Assembly: GCA_002914845.1 (NCBI GenBank)
Contig: JXTC01000001.1
Span: 1,001,267 to 1,065,266 of the forward strand
DNA: 64,000 nt
Source: Trema orientale
Taxonomy: Eukaryota; Streptophyta; Magnoliopsida; Rosales; Cannabaceae
Reading direction: 5' to 3'
The translations under genes and the position numbers were made by a program. Position 1 is the stretch's first letter. Each line of letters starts with the position of its first letter. This document shows, piece by piece, positions 1-11,900 of the stretch. The notes under the pieces were generated by a model. It saw nothing but the letters and a program-made list of their open reading frames with translations. It did not search any database and was not told the DNA's origin.

Positions 1-484
1 TCAAGTGGTTGTATGTGTGAGTGAGATGGGTTCAAGTGCCTATAAATGTATCTTATCAATATTATATATATATATACATATATGTGTGTGGATATGGTAC
101 CCCTCCAAAAACAAAACAGAAACAAACAAACAAAAACGTAAAAGGCCTCAATAACAGAGAGCCTCACAGAAGCACAATGCTTAAACGTATTCCAGAAAAG
201 AGAAAAAACAAACCAATTAGAATGGTCATTGCCAGGGGCAGAAAATCTCAGCAAGAAATTTGAAGTTTCCCATTTTTTTTTCCTTTTCATATTTTCAGTG
301 TTGATTGTGTTCTTTGTTTTGTATAGATTTATGAGTGCAATCAGGGTAGTTTCCCTAACTGTTTATTTAGTTTACTTCTGTTTTCTATTAGCTGTCAGCT
401 GTATATCTTGTATATCACCCGTTTATCAATTAGTGAAAGGAATTCTTGTTCTTCAAACCAGGTAAAGTTGCAGGCATGGGCTAC

Positions 485-1233
485 CTTTTCGCATTTTAAC
501 AAATCAATCGTGCCATCTAAAGTTTCAGGCTTCACTGATGATGTAACATTCTTGCCACTAGCAGTAATGTAGTTTCTCCATTTTAAAAGCCATGAAGATG
601 GTACCAAATAATACTTGCAATCAGGAGAAAGAGGAAAGCTTTTCCCCATAGCTAGCTTCTCATGATTCTGACGCTGCTTGAGCCTCACCATTCTGCAACA
701 AGAACGACAAAGGTCAGGAATTATGTATGCATTGCATGTCATTTCTGCATTAATGAGACATGTCAAAATGACCTTAAAGAATCTTCCATGCAAGCACTCT
801 CAGATAATTCATCAGTACATTGGGAACATTGTCTTGAATCCAATGGAAAAGTTGAACAACCCAAGGGATCATCAGGTTTTACTGCAATAGCATCTTCATA
901 CAAAAATAGCCAAAGAGTCTCAGGAACAAGCAATCTCTTAGCTCCCACAGCTTGCTCGGGCATAAGTTCACCATGAGGACACCTGATGGAGACTGTTGGC
1001 CCTCCATCAGCCTCAGATGGGGCATCAAGTATTTTCCTTTTAAGCCACTGTTGCAACCTATAAATAAAAGGTAAATAGCATAGAAAATTGTGATTTTTGG
1101 AATGTATTATGATTTCCCATTCTTTAGAAATTGTAGCCTGTGAGAGAACTTGTCTGAAATTAAAAGTGACAGATTTGATGACAGTGATGGAAATGATGAC
1201 AGGCACATGCATTAACCCCCCTGCCACCGGGGG

Positions 1234-1286
<53 letters not shown>

Positions 1287-4200
1287 ACAACTGTCTATCT
1301 ATGACCAAATTAGAGATAATAAAAAGACCTGTCAAAGAAGTGGCACTAAATCAACTAGTAGCATTGAATATCCCAGAGGGAAGAAACATATAAACTTCGC
1401 AGTCATACCATGCCTTGGAAACAAAAAATATTCCATCTTCACACCTCCCTGCAAGTACATCTTCGGCAATTTGTTTCATTAATGTTCTGCGATCCCTGTA
1501 GCTATCAGCACAAACCAGGGTGCGGGCCCCATCAATAAGGCAATCCATGCAGTAGTCATTATTAGTCAGTTGTGGACCCCCATTATACTGGAATTGAAGC
1601 ATTATAAATGTAAAATGAAATGTCATTTAAAGGTATATCATGAACAATTAACTGGGCTAAGTAACTAAAGCATTCAATGAAGAGTTAAACTAATTACAAA
1701 ACCAAATACCTTGTTGTACAACTCAGTCCAAGACTTAGTTGACAATCGCTTCATGGAGCCAACCTTTGACACTGAGACTTTTCCATGTGAACATTGGATG
1801 GAAGTGTTATCAAGACCACTGCGCAGGTCATTACAATTTAAGTCAACTGGAAAAAGGTCAAGAATATATATGGCAATAATGAACATTATAATTACCAAGA
1901 AAAGCAATACAGAATAGTGTGGAAACTGAAACATATAAGACAGAAAAAGAGATGCTGGAGGCTTATATGGCACTTCAAAAGCGGATAGGAAATTACGAAT
2001 TTATGTAGTGCGAGGAAGTACATAATGACAACATGCTAGAGTTTTCTGACAGCCAGAATCTTAAGTACAGACATGGAAACTATAAAACTAAGAAGAATCA
2101 TGGGACAGACGTAGCAAATTTGCATGCTTAACATAATAGTAAAATAAAAAAACAATCAAAAGCAACCATAACAAATTTTCATTAAACCAAAAAACTCTTC
2201 TTACAGGGAAGTAATGTTGTCAGCCCACTGACGAAGCCAGTCAGCAGAAATCCAATAAAATGGTTCCTCAAGTGATTTAACAGGGGCTTCTGACAAAACT
2301 GATCGAACTTCCTGTCTTCGTTCTGAGATACGGTTCATTTCCATTTCCTTCTTTGATGTGTATTGTTCGCAAGCATCAGCATATGACGCATTCAAATTTT
2401 TTACCTCTTCACAAAGATGAGATGGTAGAGAAACTCCATCATGTAAGGAAATCATATTGCCTTCTATTTCCATATCATTAGCACCACAAACCGCAGAACT
2501 TTTTCCATTATCCTTCATAGAAGACCTGATATTATACATCAACATATATGCATCACTAGAAGAAAATATCTCTACATGACTACCAGAAGTAGGTTCATCA
2601 GATTCTTGCTGAACAACATCCGTATGATCGCCATTGGCAACATCACTTGTTTGATCTGTACACGAGGGATTAACAACAGGCTCAGTTTTGACAGGCTTAG
2701 AAGTAGAACTTGAAGAACCTTCTCCAAATGGATGACGGCCTAAGTTTGAGACATGCTCATCATCAAACTCCCACCATTGCCCTGTATTTTCATCCTTAAT
2801 ATGAGCTATATAATGGCCACTGTTAACTGCAGTTCCCTTATGAATCAGCACTGCTGAGAGATCATAGACTGACTCAATCTGAGTATGTTCAGACAGCCTA
2901 TGCTGCATGTCTAATTCTCTGGGGAAATAAAACGCAGAAGTAATTTTCTTCTTCATAGTGGTCTACTGACACAAATCAATGCAATAAAGAAAATATCAAA
3001 AGAATGTTACACCAAAGAACTTCTTTTGCAGTACAGTATAATACAATGCTACAATAAGAAAACAAATTCTACTTACATAAAATAACCCTAATTCCATAAC
3101 AAGTGATTTGTAATATGTGTCATGTATGAATAACTATCTGCTCTAATCAAATCAATAACAAGTGATTTGTAATATGTGTCATGTGTGAACACCTATCCGC
3201 TCTAGTCAAATAATATCTGTAAGCATTAGCAACATAAACTTTTAGCTTTGTCACGTAGCAAATTATAGGAGCAAACATGGACCAAAACATCTCTTACAAT
3301 ACACATCAATATTAACAATGCTTAATGTAACGCACATATACCCCCTCACTCTCTCTTTCTCTGTCCCTTTGAATTTCCAATATTTAGAATTTAGTACATA
3401 AAGATACATTATATTTTAAAATCAACTCCCTTTTTAATTAATAACCATTTTCTAACTCTTTAATGACCAACTTATTGGGCCGCTAATGAAGGTGCCTTTT
3501 CTGTGTGTTTTGACAGTTTTTTTTTCGTTTTCTTTTAATATATCAAAAGTGCCAACTTACTTATGAAAAGGTTCCAAGTTCCAGAATGTCCATCAACTGC
3601 TCATTAGCACAAGTGACTAATAGTGCACCAACATTGATCATAGAAGCCACAGACAATGCACTTCCTGAAAACAAGTACTCAGTCCCCGGGACTATTTACA
3701 TATTGCACGGGAAGTGCCTAAAAATAAAAAACTCTAGACCATCAGGACCACCATCCTGTTACTGTTCCATGCAGTGTTTAATAACTAATAATTTAATATA
3801 TAATTTTGGACGATAAAATCAAGAAAATTGCTAGTAGCATCAAAAATTGCATATATAGACTGCAGCCTCCCATTATAAAAAACTTTGACAGAATTACATA
3901 TTAGAATTTAAAAAAAATATGAATTTCTTTATTGCAACATTCAGAGCAAAATATTTCATATAATAAACTATAGTGGAAATTCCCACTCAAAATTTGCTTT
4001 ACAACAGCACCATCATCTAAGACAAATTGACAATAAAAGAACAGAATATAAATACGATTCCAAAAGAAGTGACAGTACCTTTGGAACAAACACGCAACGC
4101 TTGAGCTGGAAATTAAGTACATGTGGAAGCGTTCGCAGCTTGATGCTGCGAGTAGCATTAACTCTTGTTTTACAAGACTCACAGTAATATTGGTTATCCC

Positions 4201-5415
4201 CTTGAAGCTCTTCCACACTGAGATAATCATCCAAACTATCATCCAAACTTTTCAAACCCTTCACATTCAGCTCCAGCTCATAAAAGTCTTGCATGTTTGA
4301 AGAAGCTTCAGAATCTTGTGCACATTGAGAGCACCTACATAAGAAACCAAATGATAAAATAACATATATTACTAGCAACATTTACCTGCAGATAAAACAA
4401 ATTCTTTCTTTTTTTTTGGGGAAAAAAAATAGCCATGTCAGAATCAGCTGAAGCTATGTTCACATCAATACTTCTTTTGGAAAAAAAAAAAAAAAAAAAA
4501 AGATAAGTCCCCAACTATGATATCTGATTATAAAGAGAGTATATAACAAGAAAAATCAAGTTCAGTGAAGAGGGGTAGAAAGGAAGAACCATAAAAAGAA
4601 CCCCGTAATAGCTAGAAGAATTCAAAATTATGCTCTAACCAGATCCTATCTTACGTTGTCACATGAGACACACTTCCACGGAAAAGATCTTGGACAACAG
4701 TTCTTGCCTTGGAAACTTTAGAATGGTTAAGACAACGTTCAAGCAAGGAAAGAAGCAATGTCAAAAACTCATGGCTATCTTGTTGAACTCCATTATCTAA
4801 CTCAAGTGTCCTAACAAATGGAGAAGAGTCTATAAAAGCCATATTACTGGCATGCAACTGTGCGAAAAGCCGTGCAAGCTGATCCAACACTGGCTGTTGT
4901 TTCAAAAGATCTGGTTCAACAGAAAATATGCCTCCACGGAATGATTTATTCATGTACAAGCACTGTAGTATGCTGTTGGCATAGCATGTTGCACCAAGGT
5001 TTGTAAGTCCTGCAGGAGAGTCAGCAGAAGCACGAAGATCAGTGGATGGGTCCGAGCCAAGTGCTTGAAGAATGTCCGATGTCTTCTGCCATAAGCCATA
5101 TTTCTGGCTTCCACTTGGAGGTGGGATTAGCCCACAAAAGCAGTTGGGATTATCTTTAGTATTTACACGGCATCCCTGACAAACTGGTTTCCAAATTTTA
5201 TAAAGCTGAATGACATCATCATCGGTTATTTCACCCGTTATGTGAATCTTCCTACAGAACAACCAAACAAAAGGTATTCAACATACATGACAAGCAACGG
5301 TGATAATCAAATGACATAACAGAAAGTGCTGCTACCTCAATAATTCCGAAGTGGTGTCAACATTATCCCCTTGCTTGTGTCTTTTATTTTTACTGCGTGT
5401 TGTTGGTCTGCTCAT
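485..5415 (-). CDS. UBP26: Ubiquitin carboxyl-terminal hydrolase 26 (5' 824 codons; 3' end off the window)
   Basis: Cysteine protease that removes ubiquitin, in Arabidopsis from histone H2B in the nucleus, with roles in heterochromatin silencing and seed development. Exons read right to left: 5336-5415, 4655-5251, 4079-4334, 2205-2962, 1710-1818, 1409-1587, 773-1057, 485-692. All junctions are GT-AG and keep one frame for 824 codons; the Arabidopsis protein has about 1,070, so roughly the last 240, including the ubiquitin-like C-terminus, lie left of base 1. The Cys box ([10 protein letters not shown], catalytic Cys about residue 116) and the His box (NSGHYIAHI, His about 361, with WWEFDD after it) are intact. 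The DUSP-like repeats with [14 protein letters not shown] and WLQQWLKRK follow. The start is the first ATG after a leader intron, giving a basic [15 protein letters not shown]-terminus as in the family. Bases 1-484 are intron. Confidence 0.95.
1237..1284. repeat. (GA)n microsatellite in a UBP26 intron
   Basis: About 24 uninterrupted GA units lie in the intron between UBP26 exons 6 and 7. It reads as CT on the transcribed strand and sits about 180 bases before the acceptor, so it need not affect splicing. It is likely to vary in length between individuals. Confidence 0.9.
3098..3214. repeat. Direct tandem duplication, about 60 bp x 2, in a UBP26 intron
   Basis: The segment beginning ATAACAAGTGATTTGTAATA occurs twice in a row, with a handful of differences in the second half (ATGTATGAATAACTATCTG against ATGTGTGAACACCTATCCG). 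It lies in the large intron between UBP26 exons 3 and 4 and has no other visible role. Confidence 0.8.
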
Positions 5416-5433
5416 CTTAACAACCACCTAACC

Positions 5434-6300
5434 CTGCAGTGTGCATGGATATCAAGATTTAAGAACACCAAGTTAAGATGAAAATTAACTATACAAATAC
5501 AACTGTCCCAATTACGTTTCATACTCTTCAAGCACAAATTTGATAAAATTTATCGAAACTAACCCACTATCGAGAAATCCCAAAAAAAAAATCAAAATTC
5601 ATATGTTTTCTTCTTCAAAGGGGAAGCTCAAAGTTCTTTAAACCGAGGCTTTCGTATACAGCAAGAAGTTTTGAACGTAATCTTCTCAAACTAAAAGAAG
5701 TTTCAGGTGCATAGTCAAGCTGAGCTAATAAACTATACACATAACACAAAATAGAACCATTATTTATAGCCTTCATCTTCAATAATGATTCATGGAAGTG
5801 GAAAAACCCCAAGTGAACTGAGAATCCCAAATATAAATTACTACTTACAGTGCTCATCTCAATGTACAAAACTCCACAAAATGCACATATACAAATATAT
5901 ATAGAAAAAAAGAACACAAAAAAAAAAAAAAGAAAACCCAAGAAAACAAAACAATGGGAGCTGCTGCTATTTTCCACTGCGATTTTTCTTTTGGTGGGTC
6001 GTCAAACAATACAAACAAAGAAACTAACACTATAAATTACGAAAAGATATAATCCCCAAAACGTAACAGAGTGAGGGAAAAAAAAAACCTAGAAATTAAA
6101 GTGCAGCAAAATATATGAACGAAGCCGAATCAAAATAAATAAACGAAATTCGAGCATAGTTATCAAATATATAATATGATATAAACACATATATATAGTA
6201 TAAGATTTCAAAAGAGTTACCTCTGCAACGAGGAAAGGAAGCTGAGTTTCAACTGTATGGAGAAGAAGATCAGAGTCAGAGAAAACAGAGAAAAAATAAT
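5434..6300 (-). other. UBP26: UBP26 leader intron and first untranslated exon
   Basis: On the minus strand a good donor (CAGAG then GTAACTC) ends an exon at 6221, and an acceptor (CACTGCAG) lies 18 bases upstream of the UBP26 ATG with the exon resuming at 5433. I infer a 787-base intron in the 5' untranslated region (5434-6220) and a first exon of about 80 bases rich in TCTTCT. The transcription start is not visible; about 6300 is a guess. Confidence 0.55.
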
Positions 6301-6357
6301 GATAATAATAATTTTTTGATAATAAAACCCTTACCTTTGGAAAATTGTAAAAATATA

Positions 6358-6716
6358 GGCCCCGTTTGTTTCGCCTATTTGAATGTGTGTATTTGAATGG
6401 AAATTATGGAATGGGTTATAATTGGAATGGAAAACATTTGAATGGAAAAAATAGTGGAATGGGTTATAATTAGAATGGGAGTATTGGAATGGACCATTCA
6501 AAAACACCTCTTCCCCTCCATTCTTATCCAAGACACAAAAATCCATTCAAATAGTTGATGTGACTGATGAACCATTTGAATGGAAAACTAAATTGTTGAA
6601 ACAAACACTCATTCCAAAAGACCATTTGAATGGAAAATTTAAAGTTGTTGAAACAAACACCCATTCAAATGGATTTTCCATTCCAATGGAATGGAATGGG
6701 TGAACCAAACGGCCCC
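6358..6716. mobile_element. MITE-like element, about 360 bp, GGCCCCGTTTG ends
   Basis: The left end reads GGCCCCGTTTGTTTC and the right end, reversed, GGGGCCGTTTGGTTC, so the termini are imperfect inverted repeats. A possible 3-base target duplication ATA flanks both ends. The interior is full of the word TTTGAATGGAAA and its complement, so most of the element can fold back on itself. The ends resemble Tourist/Harbinger-type MITEs, but the class is an inference. It sits just upstream of the UBP26 leader exon and could affect the promoter. Confidence 0.6.
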
Positions 6717-8680
6717 ATAGTTTTTTTTGAGGAATTTTTAGTTGTTTAGTCGTTTAACTTACTTTTACTTTCTTCACCCAAAAAAAAAAAAAAAAGAAAG
6801 GAGAAAAAAAAGAATATACCTTTTTCTTGCATTCACGAAAAATAATATTTTAGTTGAAAAATATTTTCTAGCAAAAAAAAATAATATAACCTAAAATACT
6901 AATACATAATAAAAGTTCACATGATTTTTTGTTTTAGGAGTAGAGAATAAGCTGATTAATTTGGTTGAAGAAAATCTCTTTGCATAAAATTTGTTTTTCT
7001 AAAAATTCTACTTTTTAATAGCATGTGTGTTTATCTTTAAAAAAAATGTTAATACATAGTTATCGTATAAAACATGCACCAAGTTAAATAATGTTTTAGG
7101 ACAAAATGTAAGGTATATATTATCTTAAAATAGTTTGGTATAAAGTAGGTAGTAACTATTAAGTACTTGGTTCACATATACCATTTAGCCACTCAGATTA
7201 CATTTTGACCAATGAAGGTATTTTTTTTTTTTTTTAAGGTAATATTTTACTACTACATAACATTGTTAGATTACAAAATCCTTTTTTGAAAAAGAAAAAA
7301 GAAAATTACTAAATTAATTTTTTTTAATTTTCTATGCCTATGTTGGAAAACAAATAATTTGAAATGGCCAGTACAAATAATATGCTCGGTAATTTCGATA
7401 ATTTATTTATGTGATTACATGTTGAATAATATGAATTAAAAAACAATAATATGAATTAAAGAACAATGTTAAAAAATAGTGTAAAGGACAAGAGGGTGAA
7501 ATGAGGGCCTGCCACGGAGGGAGAGCCAAGTCGTAAAAAAAGGGGTCAGAGTGGGGAGATTCTGACAGTACTTCTATTCAACACCATTCCATTATGACAA
7601 CCTTCTTTTCTTTTTTTTTTCTTTAGAATTTATTATTATTATTTATGAGTGAATAATAGGCCTCAAACCACTATTTTTGGAGAATTTAAATGGTCAGGAA
7701 ACTGAAAAGTTGTTATTGTAACGATACGTTTTCTTAATCTTAAACTGGCTTATTATAGTTTAAACTCCAGAGAAACACCGTTTCAAATCTCAAGTAAAAT
7801 TTAAAGATGAAAATTTAACAAAATATGTAAAAACATAAGAATAGTAATTAATAACAATTATAATTCACCAATCCACTTTGCTTTCTCCCTCTTACCATAT
7901 GATTTTAAACTTAAATGGCCCAGAAATGATGTAACTTTTAGTCCATTAGTTAAATTGATAAAAAACAATAGTGAACAATACCACAGATTTAATAGTAAAA
8001 ATTATACTTAATACCCGTTTTTTAAAACTTCTTTCAAACATACCCGTTTTTAAAACTTCTTCCAAAAATACCCGTTTTTACGGTCCACATTTCATATGAA
8101 AAATATGAGTGGTCCACATTTACAATGTAAATTTTATCCATGAGGTACACATTTCATGTGTAAAATATGAACGGTACACATTTTAAAATGTGTGCCAATT
8201 TTGAGTGTAAGTTTTATTCACGAAATGTGGACCGCGATATACATTTAATATATGAAATATAGACCGTAGTCTACATTTCATGTGTAAAACAGTGGTGGTC
8301 TACATTTCTCCAAAAAAAGTATAAAAATGAGTATTTATGAAATAAAGATAAAAAATAGGTATTTATGAAAATATGATCTTAAAAACGGGTATTTATGAAC
8401 TTTTCCCGATTTAATAAGCATTAATATAGTTAACAAGTTTAAGGCACTTAGTACTTTAGTTTTGATTGTTAAATGGCCTAACAAGGAATAGTTAATTTAA
8501 ATTTAAATTGCCAATTCAAACATTATAAACAATAACATCACTGGTACAAAAATTTAGTCAACTACTTGGTAGTTTCGGTTTTCATCAGTTAAATAAATAA
8601 ATCGAAACAAGTGAACCACCAATAAAAATTTCCAAAATTTTTGACATTGGGGAAGTTTAGATAACCTAGAGCATTTAATA
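6717..8680. other. AT-rich intergenic DNA between UBP26 and LNP
   Basis: Outside the element at 7995-8407 I see only AT-rich sequence with long A and T runs. No reading frame, RNA gene or clear promoter stands out. UBP26 is transcribed away from it to the left, and the Lunapark 3' untranslated region approaches from the right. Confidence 0.6.
7995..8407. mobile_element. Mutator-like MITE with 9-bp target duplication and repeated termini
   Basis: A perfect 9-base direct repeat GATTTAATA flanks the element at 7986-7994 and 8408-8416. The termini are inverted copies of one another and each is internally repeated: the word TACCCGTTTTTAAAACTTCT recurs about three times on the left, and AAATACCCGTTTTT-like words three times, reversed, on the right. 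The centre carries several copies of GGTCCACATTT. A 9-base duplication is the hallmark of Mutator-like (MULE) insertion. There is no coding capacity, so it is non-autonomous. Confidence 0.75.
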
Positions 8681-8955
8681 ATTAAAATGAAAAACTCAAC
8701 CAATGTACAGGAATGTAACAAGGCATGTTACCTACGTATAAAAGCAAATAAGAAAAAGCACATAACGTTTCTCGGCGCTGAATCTCAACATTTACTTGTA
8801 GTACACCAACCAAGCATGAAGCAAACCCATAAAAACTCATCCAGAACACCAAAAGACCCCGTACCTACATGCGAAGGGACAAAGGACGGGTGAACATAAG
8901 AACATCTCAACCCAACTCACGTAAACCCCCAAACCAAACTTCTTAAATCTGATTC

Positions 8956-11900
8956 TCAATTAGCTAAGTCCGCTGCCATCTCAGTTACTTCCTGGATTTT
9001 GTTCTCTGGAACAGCTCTAATGGAGCTGTCACTTGTTACTATACTCTCACTTGCAGAGACACTAGCAGTTTTTAACGCATCACTACTTCCCACACCTCTG
9101 ATGGAGCCCGAATTAGGGGTACTAGAACCAGAAACCCGATCTTCAGATTGGTTTGGCCTGTTTAGAGCGTGACAATGCGGGCAATAATATGTGATGAATG
9201 GGAAATCTTCCTTCCTTGCAAGCCCTGTGCACAGATGAAAAAATATATATATGAGGTGTTTTCTTTGCATGTACCGGTAGGGGCACAAACTCACAAGAAA
9301 GAGTGATCCAAGTTAGTTAAAACCTCACCATTGTGCATGTGGCAGTTGCCACAAATGAGTGCATATGACTGTGTTGGATCCTCGCCCACAAGTAATGCAG
9401 CAATTCGAGCAATCCATCCACCATCCTGAGCAGGTGATCCTTGAGGATTGTAGTGATTAACAACTAATTGGTTATGCTCAGAAGTCTGGGGATCCTCAAC
9501 CCCAACAGATTGAGGTGTTCCCTCACCAGAATGAAGCAATGGACTGCTCCCGGCACTACCAGATCCTGTCTGAGGTTGTTTCCTGTTCCGAAGTCCCCCA
9601 GATTGAACAACTTCAACATCATTGCTCTTCCCTGTTGGGACGTGAACATTAGATTCATCTCCCACAAACACTTTCAGACCTGAATCTGCACCCAACTTAG
9701 ATGCTAAGACAGTTGCAGCAGCTGCTTTTGCTGCTGGGTCAGGGTCATATCTCTGCACAAAAGAGCTTTGCTTAAATACCACATGCAAAGGTATAGCACC
9801 ATGAAATAACAAATATGATGTACAACGATGGAGCCACTTCAGGCTCGCCCCCGTCATTTTTAAAAAAATTATACTTTTTACCTTCATTTTATCTAAAAAT
9901 TTCAGTTTTATCCTTTATTTGGCCCCCTGAATTTTTGTAATTATAGTTTTTGCCCTCCTTTTATTTAAAAAAAATTCAATAATGCCCCTAATATGACCTA
10001 CTAATTCTTTTTAGATTTCTAAACTTTACTTATATTATTTTGAAGTACTAAATTTTACACACTTTGGATAATTTTTCTTTGGACTCACTTTAAATACCCT
10101 TTTTTAATTCTATATTGGTCTATATTGACTAATGTGTATCAAAATTAGCTAAACAAAATTTTAGTGCATGCTCCTCTAAAAAAATTTCCTGGCTCCATCA
10201 CTGATGATGTACATGAGATGCACAATGACTACGGAAAGGATGGCTATAAGAGAACTGCAGCAGCTGCTTTTGCTGCTGGGTCAGGGTCATATCTCAGCAG
10301 AAAAGAGTCTTGCAAAAGAAAGAGCTTAACAAATATGATGTATATAACATGTACAATGACCATGGAAAGCATGGCTATAAGAGAGCTACAGCTCAGTGTC
10401 TTCTCATATTAACAAAAAACAAAAATTCAACTAACATTTTTTTATCTTTTAGGAAGCAATTTGCTTTGATAGATGCTTTAATATTTAACAAATTATTTGC
10501 AGTGATTGTAATTTGCAACAGTCAACTTTACATTAATGCGAGGTAGTGGAGTCTCATTCATGAGATCATTAAAAAATGAAACGAAAGAATTAAAATCACG
10601 TCTCTGAGAGAAGTTGATTTTGAATTCTCATTACTAAATTCCAAACCAAATGGGTACTTTTTCCCTGAATTGGGTGCCCCATAACAAAAATTCCAGAAAT
10701 TCTGAGTAACTTAACTCATTTGTAATTCAAATAAATGAAATAGATGAAATTAAATGAGATGCATAAATACCGCTACCTCAAGATGAACAATGACAATCAA
10801 CAAGATGCCAAAGTGACTTGTGTTGGTATATAACGAGTTATGAGGAACGAGAGAGCCAGAAAATGCTTTGATCCTCACCTGAATAAGTTGTTGAGTGGTG
10901 TAATAGTTTGTTTTTTCTTTAAGCTCGTCAATTTTTGCTTGCCTTTCTGCCCTAAGCCTTTCCAAAGTTTTTTGATCCTTGCGATCACCTAAAACATCAA
11001 GTGGTTAGGCAATCTTATTGGTAAATATGGAATACCACCTACAGGTTAAAGGATGGAGATATCAAATTATTAATAAGACGGGTACAGAGACAGAAAGGCA
11101 CATATATGCACCCTCCACTGAACTACGGTGTTGTATAATTTGAAAGGATATTTACTGATCTTTGCTAGAGATCACAAATCCAAAATTCCAAACACTATGG
11201 GCATACTTGGTCATACAGTACGCGCTAATATGTTTATCTAAACGCACTAAGTATCATATATTAGCCATCAAAATCTATCATGGAAAAAAGCAATGTCAAT
11301 AAGTTACTAGAAGCACTAACATTTCAACAACTTCATGGGAACATATAAATACTTGATAACAAATAGGTAGAGACCATTATCAGGCAAGTTAAAGAACTGC
11401 AACAACAGCCAAATAGTATGACCTAATTACTCCAAGGAAAGCTAAAAAAATTTCTAAGTTTGTCCTAGTTTGTTTTTTGTTTTTGGCTTTTTTTTTTTCC
11501 CAATCAATTGAGACCAGCACAGAAGTGTACATCAGTAATTAAGAAATTATCTATTTCAAACATTAATAGAGGAAATTTACTATTAACTTTAATTTCCCAA
11601 CCCTGACTTTATTCCAAAATATGGAGGCTTCATGAAGTCCAAGTTTTCCTTTCTATTTGTCTCGAAATATTTTGAAACATGCTCCTTGCAAACACCATAA
11701 AAAAAAAGGTAATCTGAAACTATCAATTAGATTGAATCCACTTTTAGACATTGAAAAAAATCATTTTACAAAGGCAGGCAAAAGAATAAAAATATCCCAA
11801 ACCTTTAAACTCCACTAGAAACAACCTGAAAAGAACTAACCAGGGGCCAAAACAATATGAGAGATACACAATCACTCAGCAATGTAAAAACAAACAGGGA

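Noticed and set aside
763..1393. Long open frames on both strands across the (GA)n run
   Set aside because: The minus-strand frame contains real UBP26 exon 7, but its extension through the repeat and the plus-strand frame are products of the dinucleotide run.
9468..9683. Plus-strand frame of 71 codons in LNP exon 4
   Set aside because: It is the antisense shadow of the real exon, which carries the Lunapark family sequence.
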